Shown here in pieces: positions 6,479 through 12,028 of a DNA stretch of 12,028 bases. The notes below the pieces were generated by a model. That model searched no databases. It had not been told where the DNA came from and was given only the letters and a program-made list of their open reading frames with translations. How positions within the stretch are numbered: position 1 is the stretch's first letter; every line of letters starts with the position of its first letter. Source of the stretch: Bacteroides sp. GTDB lineage: Bacteria > Bacteroidota > Bacteroidia > Bacteroidales > Muribaculaceae. The translations under genes and the position numbers were made by a program. Location of the stretch: assembly GCA_014801655.1 (NCBI GenBank), contig JAAVDT010000053.1, positions 31,421 to 43,448 of the forward strand. Reading direction: 5' to 3'.

Positions 6479-7828
6479 ATGAGATTTCTTAAAACTTTAA
6501 AAAATATCTGGACTATTGAAGAGCTTCGTCAGCGATTGGTGATCACCTTTCTGCTGGTGCTGGTTTATCGCCTCGGGTGCCAAGTTGTGCTCCCGGGCAT
6601 AAGCCCCGAAGACTGCAAGGCCCTCGCAACGTTCAGCAACAGCAGCGGCTTGATGCAGCTGCTCGATATGTTCTCCGGCGGTGCCTTCTCTCAGGCTTCA
6701 ATATTCGCTCTCGGCATCATGCCTTACATCACTGCATCCATCGTGATTCAGCTGTTGGGCATGGTTCTCCCCTCGTTCCAGAAGATGCAGCGAGAGGGCG
6801 AAAGCGGACGCCAGAAGCTCAATCAGTACACTCGCTATCTGACTGTGCTGATTCTGCTTCTCCAGGGTCCCGCTTACCTGTTCAACCTCAAGATGCAGGT
6901 AGCCCATGTGACCGGAGCCGCTACTATGGGCTTCGGGACCACCGCTTATCTGACGGTAATCCTCGCCGCCGGTTCCATGTTTATCATGTGGCTTGGCGAG
7001 CGTATCACTGACCGAGGCATCGGCAACGGTATCTCATTTATCATCCTCGTCGGCATTATTGCCCGCCTTCCCGAGGCTCTCTTCTTCGAGTTCGTTTCAC
7101 GTCTGCCGGGCGACGGCATGGCTGCCGGCGGTCTCGTGATGTTCCTCGTGGAAATCATCCTGCTCTTCGCCGTGACAGTTGGTGCAGTGCTTCTCGTTCA
7201 GGGTACCCGCAAAGTGCCCGTGCAGTATGCAAAGCGCATCGTCGGCAACAAGCAGTATGGTGGCGTGCGCCAGTACATACCTTTGAAAGTGAATGCAGCC
7301 GGTGTAATGCCCATCATCTTTGCTCAGGCAATCATGTTTGTGCCTTTGACCCTCGCAGGCTTCGGCAGCGATGGTTCAGGTAGCGGCTTCATCGCAGCCT
7401 TCACCAACATCAACGGTTTCTGGTATAACCTTGTTTACTTCCTCATGATTGTTGCCTTCACCTACTTCTACACCGCTATCACCGTGCGTCCCACTCAGAT
7501 GGCTGAAGATATGAAGCGCAACAACGGATTCATCCCCGGTGTGAAACCCGGCAAGAAAACTGCCGAGTATCTCGACAACATCATGTCGCGAATCACACTC
7601 CCCGGATCAATCTTCCTCGGCATCGTGGCCATCCTTCCCGCTTTTGCCCGCTTCTTCGGTATCAGCCAGAACTTCGCCCAGTTCTTCGGCGGCACTTCGC
7701 TGCTGATTCTCGTTGGCGTTGTGCTCGACACCCTGCAGCAGATCGAAAGCCATCTGATGATGCACCACTATGACGGTTTGATGAAAGATGGTAAAATCAA
7801 GGGCCGCACAACAGGCAGTGCCTATTGA
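6479..7828 (+). CDS. secY: protein translocase channel subunit SecY
   Basis: SecY forms the inner-membrane pore for Sec export and membrane insertion with SecE and SecG, driven by SecA or the ribosome. The 449-residue product has about ten hydrophobic segments (near 18-36, 76-95, 118-138, 154-173, 184-202, 217-240, 273-293, 316-337, 373-392, 400-420). The plug region lies at about 61-72 (L-L-D-M-F-S-G-G-A-F). The cytosolic loops that bind SecA or the ribosome are at about 241-270 and 338-372. In the second of these, G-F-I-P-G-V-K-P-G has Lys356 where E. coli SecY has Arg357. The gene starts 7 bases after rplO, as usual for spc operons. No truncation or frameshift is seen. Confidence 0.99.
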   Translation: MRFLKTLKNIWTIEELRQRLVITFLLVLVYRLGCQVVLPGISPEDCKALATFSNSSGLMQLLDMFSGGAFSQASIFALGIMPYITASIVIQLLGMVLPSFQKMQREGESGRQKLNQYTRYLTVLILLLQGPAYLFNLKMQVAHVTGAATMGFGTTAYLTVILAAGSMFIMWLGERITDRGIGNGISFIILVGIIARLPEALFFEFVSRLPGDGMAAGGLVMFLVEIILLFAVTVGAVLLVQGTRKVPVQYAKRIVGNKQYGGVRQYIPLKVNAAGVMPIIFAQAIMFVPLTLAGFGSDGSGSGFIAAFTNINGFWYNLVYFLMIVAFTYFYTAITVRPTQMAEDMKRNNGFIPGVKPGKKTAEYLDNIMSRITLPGSIFLGIVAILPAFARFFGISQNFAQFFGGTSLLILVGVVLDTLQQIESHLMMHHYDGLMKDGKIKGRTTGSAY

Positions 7829-7870
7829 GAAACCTAAATTGCATCCCTGACTCTTATAGATTTTGATTGA

Positions 7871-8653
7871 ATGATCTATCTTAAGACTCCTGAAGAAATA
7901 GAAAAAATGCGTGCAGCATGTACGCTGGTAAGTCACACACTTGGCGAAATCGCCAAGTGGGTGACTCCCGGCGTAACAACCAACAAAATTGACGCAGTGG
8001 CCCGTGAGTTCATTGCCGATAACGGTGGACGCGCTGCATGTCTCGGCTACGGAGGTTTCCCCGGAGCTGTGTGTTGCGAGGTGAATGAAATCGTGGTTCA
8101 CGGTTTCCCTTCCAACTACACTCTCAGAGAAGGCGACATTATCGGCACGGACGTGGTTGTCGAACTCGATGGATTCAACGGTGATATGTGCTACACCTTC
8201 CCCGTTGGTGAAATCGATGACGAGAAATACAATCTCTGCCGCACAACCAAAGAATCGCTTGCCATCGGCATCGAGCAATGCCGCGAAGGCAAACGCATCG
8301 GCGACATTGCCAACGCCATTCAGACCTATTGCGAACGTCGCGGCTACAGCGTTGTTCGCGAAATGTGTGGCCACGGCATCGGCAAGAAAATGCACGAAAG
8401 CCCCGAGGTGCCCAACTTCGGACGCCGCGGCACCGGACCAATCATCCGTAACGGCATGTGCATTGCCATAGAACCGATGATCAATGCCGGCAGCAAAAAC
8501 ATCGTAATCGAACGCGACGGCTGGACATGTCGCACCCGCGACCGCAAACCCTCCGCTCACTATGAGCACACCGTGGCGGTCGTTGACGGCAAAGCCGAAA
8601 TCCTCACCTCCTTCGAACCCATCTATCAGGTTCTTCAAGAAAGATTCATCTAA
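7871..8653 (+). CDS. map: methionine aminopeptidase, type I
   Basis: This enzyme removes the initiator methionine from new proteins in the cytosol after deformylation. The 260-residue product has the pita-bread fold signature with all five metal ligands visible: Asp94, Asp105, His168, Glu201 and Glu232. It also has the catalytic-pocket histidines His77 (V-V-H-G-F-P) and His175 (M-H-E-S-P). There is no N-terminal extension, as in E. coli type Ia enzymes. The protein carries about eleven cysteines, including the Cys57-L-G-Y motif shared with E. coli, and more than its ribosomal neighbours. It lies 42 bases after secY and 13 before infA; secY-map-infA is a common arrangement outside the gammaproteobacteria. 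A TAnnnTTTG string just upstream has the wrong spacing for a promoter element. Confidence 0.98.
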   Translation: MIYLKTPEEIEKMRAACTLVSHTLGEIAKWVTPGVTTNKIDAVAREFIADNGGRAACLGYGGFPGAVCCEVNEIVVHGFPSNYTLREGDIIGTDVVVELDGFNGDMCYTFPVGEIDDEKYNLCRTTKESLAIGIEQCREGKRIGDIANAIQTYCERRGYSVVREMCGHGIGKKMHESPEVPNFGRRGTGPIIRNGMCIAIEPMINAGSKNIVIERDGWTCRTRDRKPSAHYEHTVAVVDGKAEILTSFEPIYQVLQERFI

Positions 8654-8666
8654 CCCAGAAAATAAA

Positions 8667-8885
8667 ATGGCAAAACAATCAGCAATCGAACAAGACGGTG
8701 TGATCGTTGAATCACTCTCGAACGCAATGTTTCGCGTTGAACTGGAAAACGGTCATGAAATCACCGCTCACATCTCCGGGAAAATGCGAATGCATTATAT
8801 AAAAATTCTTCCCGGCGACAAAGTACGAGTTGAGATGTCGCCCTACGACCTTTCAAAAGGCCGTATCGCATTCAGATATAAGTAA
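8667..8885 (+). CDS. infA: translation initiation factor IF-1
   Basis: IF-1 binds the A site of the 30S subunit during initiation and supports IF-2 and IF-3. From the ATG at 8667 the product has exactly 72 residues, the standard IF-1 length. It is one OB-fold domain, with [21 protein letters not shown] and the closing [14 protein letters not shown]. The upstream in-frame ATG at 8562 lies inside map; this shorter start is chosen because it matches the family N-terminus (M-A-K-Q...I-E-Q-D-G) and follows the map stop with an A-rich leader. It is next to rpmJ, as in many bacteria. Confidence 0.99.
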   Translation: MAKQSAIEQDGVIVESLSNAMFRVELENGHEITAHISGKMRMHYIKILPGDKVRVEMSPYDLSKGRIAFRYK

Positions 8886-8908
8886 ATAAACGCATAAAAA
8901 TAAATAAA

Positions 8909-9025
8909 ATGAAAGTTAGAGCCTCAGTAAAAAAACGCACTCCGGACAGCAAAATCGTGCGTCGCAAAGGTCGCCTTTACGTTATCAACAAAAAAAATCC
9001 TAAGTTCAAACAGCGTCAAGGTTAG
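8909..9025 (+). CDS. rpmJ: 50S ribosomal protein L36 (bL36), cysteine-free form
   Basis: L36 is the smallest 50S protein and sits near the base of the L7/L12 stalk, helping to organise 23S rRNA. Reading from ATG at 8909 to TAG at 9023-9025 gives 38 residues. It begins [10 protein letters not shown] and ends N-P-K-F-K-Q-R-Q-G, the classic short L36 frame. The three cysteines and one histidine that hold zinc in the usual form (positions 11, 14, 27 and 33) are Thr, Ser, Asn and Phe here, so this is the C-minus form. It lies 23 bases after infA. It is followed by a T8 run and an A8 run flanking a promoter-like element before rpsM. Confidence 0.98.
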   Translation: MKVRASVKKRTPDSKIVRRKGRLYVINKKNPKFKQRQG

Positions 9026-9035
9026 TTTTTTTTAT

Positions 9036-9043
9036 TAATTTTG
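9036..9043 (+). promoter_or_regulatory. Bacteroidota-type -7 promoter element before rpsM
   Basis: TAATTTTG matches the TAnnTTTG -7 consensus of Bacteroidota housekeeping promoters and is followed by CA, often seen in such promoters. It lies in the 40-base gap between rpmJ and rpsM, within a T8 (9026-9033) / A8 (9045-9052) inverted repeat. No TTTG -33 element is seen about 19-21 bases upstream, where the sequence is the end of rpmJ. If active, it would start an internal transcript for rpsM-rpsK-rpsD-rpoA-rplQ, with a leader of only about 15 bases. Confidence 0.4.
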
Positions 9044-9065
9044 CAAAAAAAATAGTCAAACATAT

Positions 9066-9446
9066 ATGGCAGTACGTATCGTGGGAGTTGACCTCCCCCA
9101 GAATAAAAGAGGTGAGATAGCCTTGACTTACATCTTCGGCATCGGCCGAAGCGCCGCAAAAGCAATCCTTGAGAAAGCCGGCGTTGACAAAGACATCAAA
9201 GTTATGGACTGGACTGACGATCAGGCCGCTAAAGTTCGTGAAGTAATTGGCGCGGACTACAAAGTGGAAGGTGATCTCCGCAGCGAAATCCAGCTCAACA
9301 TCAAGCGTCTGATGGATATCGGTTGCTACCGTGGTATCCGTCACCGTAACGGTCTGCCCGTTCGCGGCCAGAGCACCAAAAACAATGCCCGCACCCGCAA
9401 AGGCCGTAAGAAAACAGTTGCTAACAAGAAGAAAGCTACAAAATAA
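9066..9446 (+). CDS. rpsM: 30S ribosomal protein S13 (uS13)
   Basis: S13 is at the top of the 30S head, bridges to L5 and 23S rRNA, and its C-terminal tail touches P-site tRNA. The 126-residue product starts [11 protein letters not shown] and has the [10 protein letters not shown] helix-two-turn-helix entry at about 22-31. It then shows [21 protein letters not shown] and a very basic lysine/arginine tail. It opens the alpha-operon block, 40 bases after rpmJ, with a promoter-like element in between. rpsK follows after 9 bases. Confidence 0.99.
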   Translation: MAVRIVGVDLPQNKRGEIALTYIFGIGRSAAKAILEKAGVDKDIKVMDWTDDQAAKVREVIGADYKVEGDLRSEIQLNIKRLMDIGCYRGIRHRNGLPVRGQSTKNNARTRKGRKKTVANKKKATK

Positions 9447-9455
9447 TAAACTAAT

Positions 9456-9845
9456 ATGGCAAAAAAGACAGTCGCAGCTAAGAAGAGAAACGTCAAAGTT
9501 GATGCCGCCGGCCAGCTTCACGTTCACTCCTCTTTCAACAACATCATCGTGTGCTTAGCCAACTCTGAAGGTCAGGTTATCTCCTGGTCAAGCGCTGGCA
9601 AAATGGGCTTCAGAGGCTCTAAGAAGAACACTCCCTACGCAGCTCAGATGGCAGCACAGGATTGCGCCAAGGTCGCTTACGATCTCGGTCTCCGCAAAGT
9701 AAAAGCTTACGTTAAAGGTCCCGGCAACGGTCGCGAATCTGCTATCCGCACAGTTCACGGTGCAGGCATCGAAGTGACCGAAATCGTTGACGTTACTCCG
9801 CTTCCCCACAACGGATGCCGTCCTCCGAAACGTCGTCGCGTCTGA
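9456..9845 (+). CDS. rpsK: 30S ribosomal protein S11 (uS11)
   Basis: S11 is on the 30S platform and helps shape the mRNA exit / anti-Shine-Dalgarno region with S18 and S21. The 129-residue product has a lysine-rich N-terminus. It then carries [33 protein letters not shown] and the signature tail [17 protein letters not shown]. Length is normal. It lies 9 bases after rpsM. The 297-base gap that follows separates it from rpsD, unlike the tight rpsK-rpsD spacing common in other phyla. Confidence 0.99.
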   Translation: MAKKTVAAKKRNVKVDAAGQLHVHSSFNNIIVCLANSEGQVISWSSAGKMGFRGSKKNTPYAAQMAAQDCAKVAYDLGLRKVKAYVKGPGNGRESAIRTVHGAGIEVTEIVDVTPLPHNGCRPPKRRRV

Positions 9846-9854
9846 TTTTACTTA

Positions 9855-9951
9855 TGTCGGCCCGATAGACGGCTGCGGATTGCTTCAGTGGATTTGGCCC
9901 TTCGCGGCATGATTCTTAATCTTATCTGCAGCTCGTTTCAACCGTCCGACA
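9855..9951 (+). ncRNA. long-range stem closing a folded domain in the rpsD leader
   Basis: TGTCGG at 9855-9860 is the exact reverse complement of CCGACA at 9946-9951. ACGG (9869-9872) and CCGT (9942-9945) extend it after an 8-base bulge. A further inner helix, GCTGC with GCAGC (9872-9876 with 9928-9932), fits inside. Small hairpins such as GATT-ctt-AATC (about 9911-9921) lie within. The nested arrangement is what a multi-stem leader would look like, but it has not been tested by folding or covariation. Confidence 0.4.
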
Positions 9952-9995
9952 ATCAAAAAAAGAAAGTAACTCAAGCCGGCAAGACTGATCATCCG

Positions 9996-10010
9996 GAGGG
10001 TTGAACCCTC
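9996..10010. repeat. 15-base dyad (7-1-7) in the rpsD leader
   Basis: GAGGGTT and AACCCTC form a perfect inverted repeat around a single central G. As RNA the stem can be extended outward by a G-U and a C-G pair. It has the same 7-1-7 geometry with central G as the dyad before rpsH at 3904-3918, although the arm sequences differ. Confidence 0.6.
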
Positions 10011-10030
10011 TGACGCGGCAATGTGAAATA

Positions 10031-10060
10031 GACCATATTTTTTATCACCTCTCTATGGTC
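10031..10060 (+). repeat. 7-base inverted repeat with a possible alternative fold in the rpsD leader
   Basis: GACCATA (10031-10037) pairs with TATGGTC (10054-10060) across a 16-base loop. A competing stem is possible, with GTGA (10023-10026) and AATA (10027-10030) pairing with TCAC (10045-10048) and TATT (10036-10039). The two folds exclude each other. Confidence 0.5.
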
Positions 10061-10072
10061 GCGGCTGCACTA

Positions 10073-10087
10073 AACCGGTCATCGGTT
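10073..10087 (+). repeat. small hairpin upstream of rpsD
   Basis: AACCG (10073-10077) pairs with CGGTT (10083-10087) around a 5-base loop. It lies 55 bases before the rpsD ATG, in the 3' part of the leader. Confidence 0.45.
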
Positions 10088-10142
10088 CCTCCCGACTCTG
10101 ATCTTCGGCTTTATTTAACTCTTTAAAAAAAGAAAACAAAAA

Positions 10143-10748
10143 ATGGCAAGATATACAGGCCCTAAAACCAAAATCGCTCGTAAGTTCGGCGAACCCATCT
10201 TCGGCGAAGACAAAGTGCTCGCAAAGAGAAACTATCCTCCCGGCCAGCACGGTCAGAACCGTCGTCGCAAAACTTCGGAATATGGCGTTCAGCTCCGCGA
10301 AAAGCAGAAAGCCAAATACACCTACGGTGTGCTCGAAAAACAATTCCACAACCTCTTCAACAAAGCTGCCCGTCAGAAGGGTATCACCGGTGAAATCCTC
10401 CTGCAGCTTCTCGAAGGCCGTCTCGACAACGTTGTTTACCGTCTGGGCATCGCTCCCACTCGCGCAGCAGCTCGTCAGCTCGTTCTTCACCGCCACATCA
10501 CTGTGAACGGTCAGGTTGTAAACATCGCTTCTTACGCTGTTCAGCCCGGCGACGTTGTTGGCGTTCGTGAAAAATCAAAATCACTCGAAGTTATCGCCGA
10601 CGCACTCGCAGGCTTCAACCACTCAAAATATCCCTGGCTCGAATGGGACGAATCCCTCAAAGCCGGCAAGCTCCTCCATGTTCCCTCGCGTGAAGACATT
10701 CCCGAAAACATCAAAGAGCAGTTAATCGTTGAGTTGTATTCTAAATAA
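10143..10748 (+). CDS. rpsD: 30S ribosomal protein S4 (uS4)
   Basis: S4 is a primary 16S rRNA binder that starts 30S body assembly and, with S3 and S5, lines the mRNA entry tunnel. The 201-residue product starts M-A-R-Y-T-G-P-K and has P-P-G-Q-H-G at 32-37. The S4 RNA-binding domain lies at about 92-155 ([11 protein letters not shown], then [13 protein letters not shown]). It has no cysteine, so the zinc-binding N-terminus found in some bacteria is absent. The start follows the 297-base structured gap and an A-rich run. Its position before rpoA is the usual alpha-operon order. S4 represses its own synthesis in E. coli and B. subtilis, which makes the upstream structure of interest. Confidence 0.99.
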   Translation: MARYTGPKTKIARKFGEPIFGEDKVLAKRNYPPGQHGQNRRRKTSEYGVQLREKQKAKYTYGVLEKQFHNLFNKAARQKGITGEILLQLLEGRLDNVVYRLGIAPTRAAARQLVLHRHITVNGQVVNIASYAVQPGDVVGVREKSKSLEVIADALAGFNHSKYPWLEWDESLKAGKLLHVPSREDIPENIKEQLIVELYSK

Positions 10749-10769
10749 TAAACCTTAAGACAGATCCAC

Positions 10770-11762
10770 ATGGCTATATTAGCATTTCAAAAACCTGACA
10801 AGGTCTTGATGTTGGAGGCCGATAACACATTCGGCAAGTTTGAGTTCAAGCCATTGGAGCCCGGCTACGGTATCACTATCGGTAATGCGCTCCGTCGCAT
10901 TCTGCTGTCGTCACTTGAAGGCTACGCTATCTCTTCAATCAAAATCGATGGCGTGAAACACGAGTTCGACACCATTCCCGGAGTCAAGGAAGATGTTACA
11001 AACATCATCCTCAACTTGAAAAAAGTTGATCTCAAACAAGTGGTAGAGGATGCTGAGTCTGAAAAAGCTGTTGTCACTGTGTCCGGCAAAGAAGTTTTCA
11101 CTGCCGGCGACCTCGGTCAGGTGCTCACAGGTTTTGAAGTTCTCAACCCCGACCTCGTTATCTGTCATTTGGATTCTACTGCCAGCTTTAATCTCGAATT
11201 CACCATCAACAAGGGCCGTGGTTGGGTTCCTGCAGAGGAAAACGAAACGCCGACCGACGATATCAACGTCATCGCTATCGACTCTATCTACACCCCGATC
11301 AAGAATGTCAAATATACTATTGACAACTTCCGCGTTGACCAGAAGACCGACTACGACAAGCTGACTTTGGAGATTACCACCAACGGCTCTATCCTTCCCA
11401 AGGATGCCCTCAAGGAAGCTGCCAAGATTCTGATCTATCACTTCATGCTCTTCTCTGACGAAAAGATCACGCTCGAATCGTCGGAAACCGAGGAAAACGA
11501 AGAATTTGATGAAGAAGTGCTTCACATGCGTCAACTTCTCAAATCGAAACTCGTTGACATGGACCTCTCCGTTCGTGCCCTCAACTGCCTCAAGAGCGCA
11601 GAAGTTGAAACCCTTGGCGAACTTGTTAAGTTCAACCGCAACGATCTTCTCAAGTTCCGCAACTTCGGTAAGAAATCACTCACCGAACTTGATGAACTCC
11701 TTGCCAATCTCAACCTCTCGTTCGGGATGGATATTTCAAAGTATAAATTAGATAAAGAGTAA
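10770..11762 (+). CDS. rpoA: DNA-directed RNA polymerase subunit alpha
   Basis: The alpha dimer is the scaffold of RNA polymerase; its C-terminal domain contacts upstream promoter DNA and activators. The 330-residue product has the N-terminal dimerisation domain (about 1-235), with [18 protein letters not shown] at 31-48. An acidic linker follows (about 236-250, rich in Glu). The C-terminal helix-hairpin-helix domain is at about 255-320, with V-R-A-L-N-C-L-K at 268-275 and F-G-K-K-S-L-T-E-L. Arg269 and Asn272 align with the DNA-contacting Arg265 and Asn268 of E. coli. Length is normal (E. coli 329). It starts 21 bases after rpsD and stops 8 bases before rplQ. Confidence 0.99.
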   Translation: MAILAFQKPDKVLMLEADNTFGKFEFKPLEPGYGITIGNALRRILLSSLEGYAISSIKIDGVKHEFDTIPGVKEDVTNIILNLKKVDLKQVVEDAESEKAVVTVSGKEVFTAGDLGQVLTGFEVLNPDLVICHLDSTASFNLEFTINKGRGWVPAEENETPTDDINVIAIDSIYTPIKNVKYTIDNFRVDQKTDYDKLTLEITTNGSILPKDALKEAAKILIYHFMLFSDEKITLESSETEENEEFDEEVLHMRQLLKSKLVDMDLSVRALNCLKSAEVETLGELVKFNRNDLLKFRNFGKKSLTELDELLANLNLSFGMDISKYKLDKE

Positions 11763-11770
11763 ATTTAACG

Positions 11771-12028
11771 ATGAGACATAATAAAAAATTCAACCACCTC
11801 GGTCGTAAAAAAGCCCATCGCGACGCGCTTCTTGCCAACATGACCATCTCGCTGATCATGCACAAACGCATCTTCACAACCCTGGCCAAGGCTAAAGCTC
11901 TCCGCATGTACGCCGAGCCGCTTATCAACCGTTCGAAAGACGACACCATGGTTAATCGCCGTCTCGTGTTCTCATATCTGCAGAACAAAGAAGCTGTCAA
12001 CGAACTCTTCCGTGAAATCTCGAAGAAA
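11771..12028 (+). CDS. rplQ: 50S ribosomal protein L17 (bL17), 5' part
   Basis: L17 is near the polypeptide exit tunnel on the solvent side of the 50S subunit. The first 86 codons are present and the window ends before the stop. The start [17 protein letters not shown] is a diagnostic family signature. It is followed by [23 protein letters not shown] and the R-R-L-V-F-S-Y-L segment. It lies 8 bases after rpoA, the last gene of the canonical alpha operon. Whether the tail has the long acidic or Ala/Lys-rich extension seen in many Bacteroidota cannot be seen here. Confidence 0.98.
   Translation, partial: MRHNKKFNHLGRKKAHRDALLANMTISLIMHKRIFTTLAKAKALRMYAEPLINRSKDDTMVNRRLVFSYLQNKEAVNELFREISKK

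Larger units (their letters stand above)
9846..10142 (+). promoter_or_regulatory. candidate structured 5' leader of rpsD (possible S4 autoregulatory RNA)
   Basis: This is the longest gap of the window. No protein-coding frame with family features is seen on either strand; the minus-strand frame that crosses it is a shadow of rpsD. It holds several RNA-foldable pairings. A long-range closing stem has TGTCGG (9855-9860) with CCGACA (9946-9951), extended by ACGG (9869-9872) with CCGT (9942-9945), and inside it GCTGC (9872-9876) with GCAGC (9928-9932), one G being shared between alternatives. Downstream are a 7-1-7 dyad (9996-10010), a 7-base stem (10031-10037 with 10054-10060) and a 5-base stem (10073-10077 with 10083-10087). 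The final 25 or so bases are A-rich up to the rpsD ATG. S4 is a known autoregulator in other bacteria through mRNA leaders, so an S4-responsive leader is the leading inference. I saw no clear promoter or intrinsic terminator. Confidence 0.55.

Noticed and set aside
7829-7870. Possible promoter before map (TAGATTTTG near 7857)
   Set aside because: The spacing is TA-three bases-TTTG rather than TAnnTTTG, and no -33 element is placed correctly; the 42-base gap is compatible with simple cotranscription from secY.
7607-8638. A 343-codon open frame on the minus strand across secY and map
   Set aside because: It lies fully antisense to two clear conserved genes; its composition mirrors their codon bias and no domain is recognisable.
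9026-9052. Intrinsic terminator after rpmJ
   Set aside because: The T8 run is not preceded by a GC-rich stem; the only pairing is T8 with A8, which would be a weak A-U stem. A terminator here would also split essential genes without a strong restart signal.
1-12028. Mobile elements, CRISPR arrays, tRNA or rRNA genes, defence or biosynthetic systems
   Set aside because: Reading through both strands showed only the ribosomal cluster; gene order is uninterrupted and no direct-repeat arrays or transposase-like proteins were found.

Overview
The window is an uninterrupted stretch of the main ribosomal-protein gene cluster (the joined S10, spc and alpha operons) of a member of the Bacteroidota, most likely the order Bacteroidales. 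This rests on the canonical gene order, all on the plus strand; on protein features such as the cysteine-free 38-residue L36, the zinc-free long S14, the extended L22 and the SecY and Map sequences; and on translation starts preceded by A-rich leaders rather than Shine-Dalgarno sequences. Heavy use of the proline codon CCC and roughly balanced GC are compatible with a gut Muribaculaceae-like lineage, but that family-level guess is weak.

Layout: the window opens in the last codons of rpsS, then runs rplV, rpsC, rplP, rpmC, rpsQ (end of the S10 block); rplN, rplX, rplE, rpsN, rpsH, rplF, rplR, rpsE, rpmD, rplO, secY, map, infA, rpmJ (spc block); and rpsM, rpsK, rpsD, rpoA, rplQ (alpha block, with rplQ cut by the window edge). 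There are no rRNA or tRNA genes, mobile elements, CRISPR arrays or broken genes. Every gap between genes is 46 bases or less except two: 157 bases between rpsN and rpsH, and 297 bases between rpsK and rpsD.

How the genes work together: the products build both ribosomal subunits, supply initiation factor IF-1, the membrane channel SecY, methionine aminopeptidase and the RNA polymerase alpha subunit. The cluster therefore couples ribosome supply to transcription capacity, to N-terminal processing of new proteins and to their export.

The least ordinary parts are non-coding. Both long gaps hold several inverted repeats able to fold as RNA. The one before rpsD is a good candidate for an S4-type autoregulatory leader. 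The one before rpsH has two strong hairpins plus a 15-base dyad and is a candidate regulatory or processing element. A Bacteroidota-type promoter element (TAnnTTTG) lies just before rpsM, at the spc/alpha boundary. Clear Shine-Dalgarno sequences occur at only two starts, rplE and rplF, which is unusual for this phylum. No novel protein system is visible: all coding genes are core housekeeping genes.
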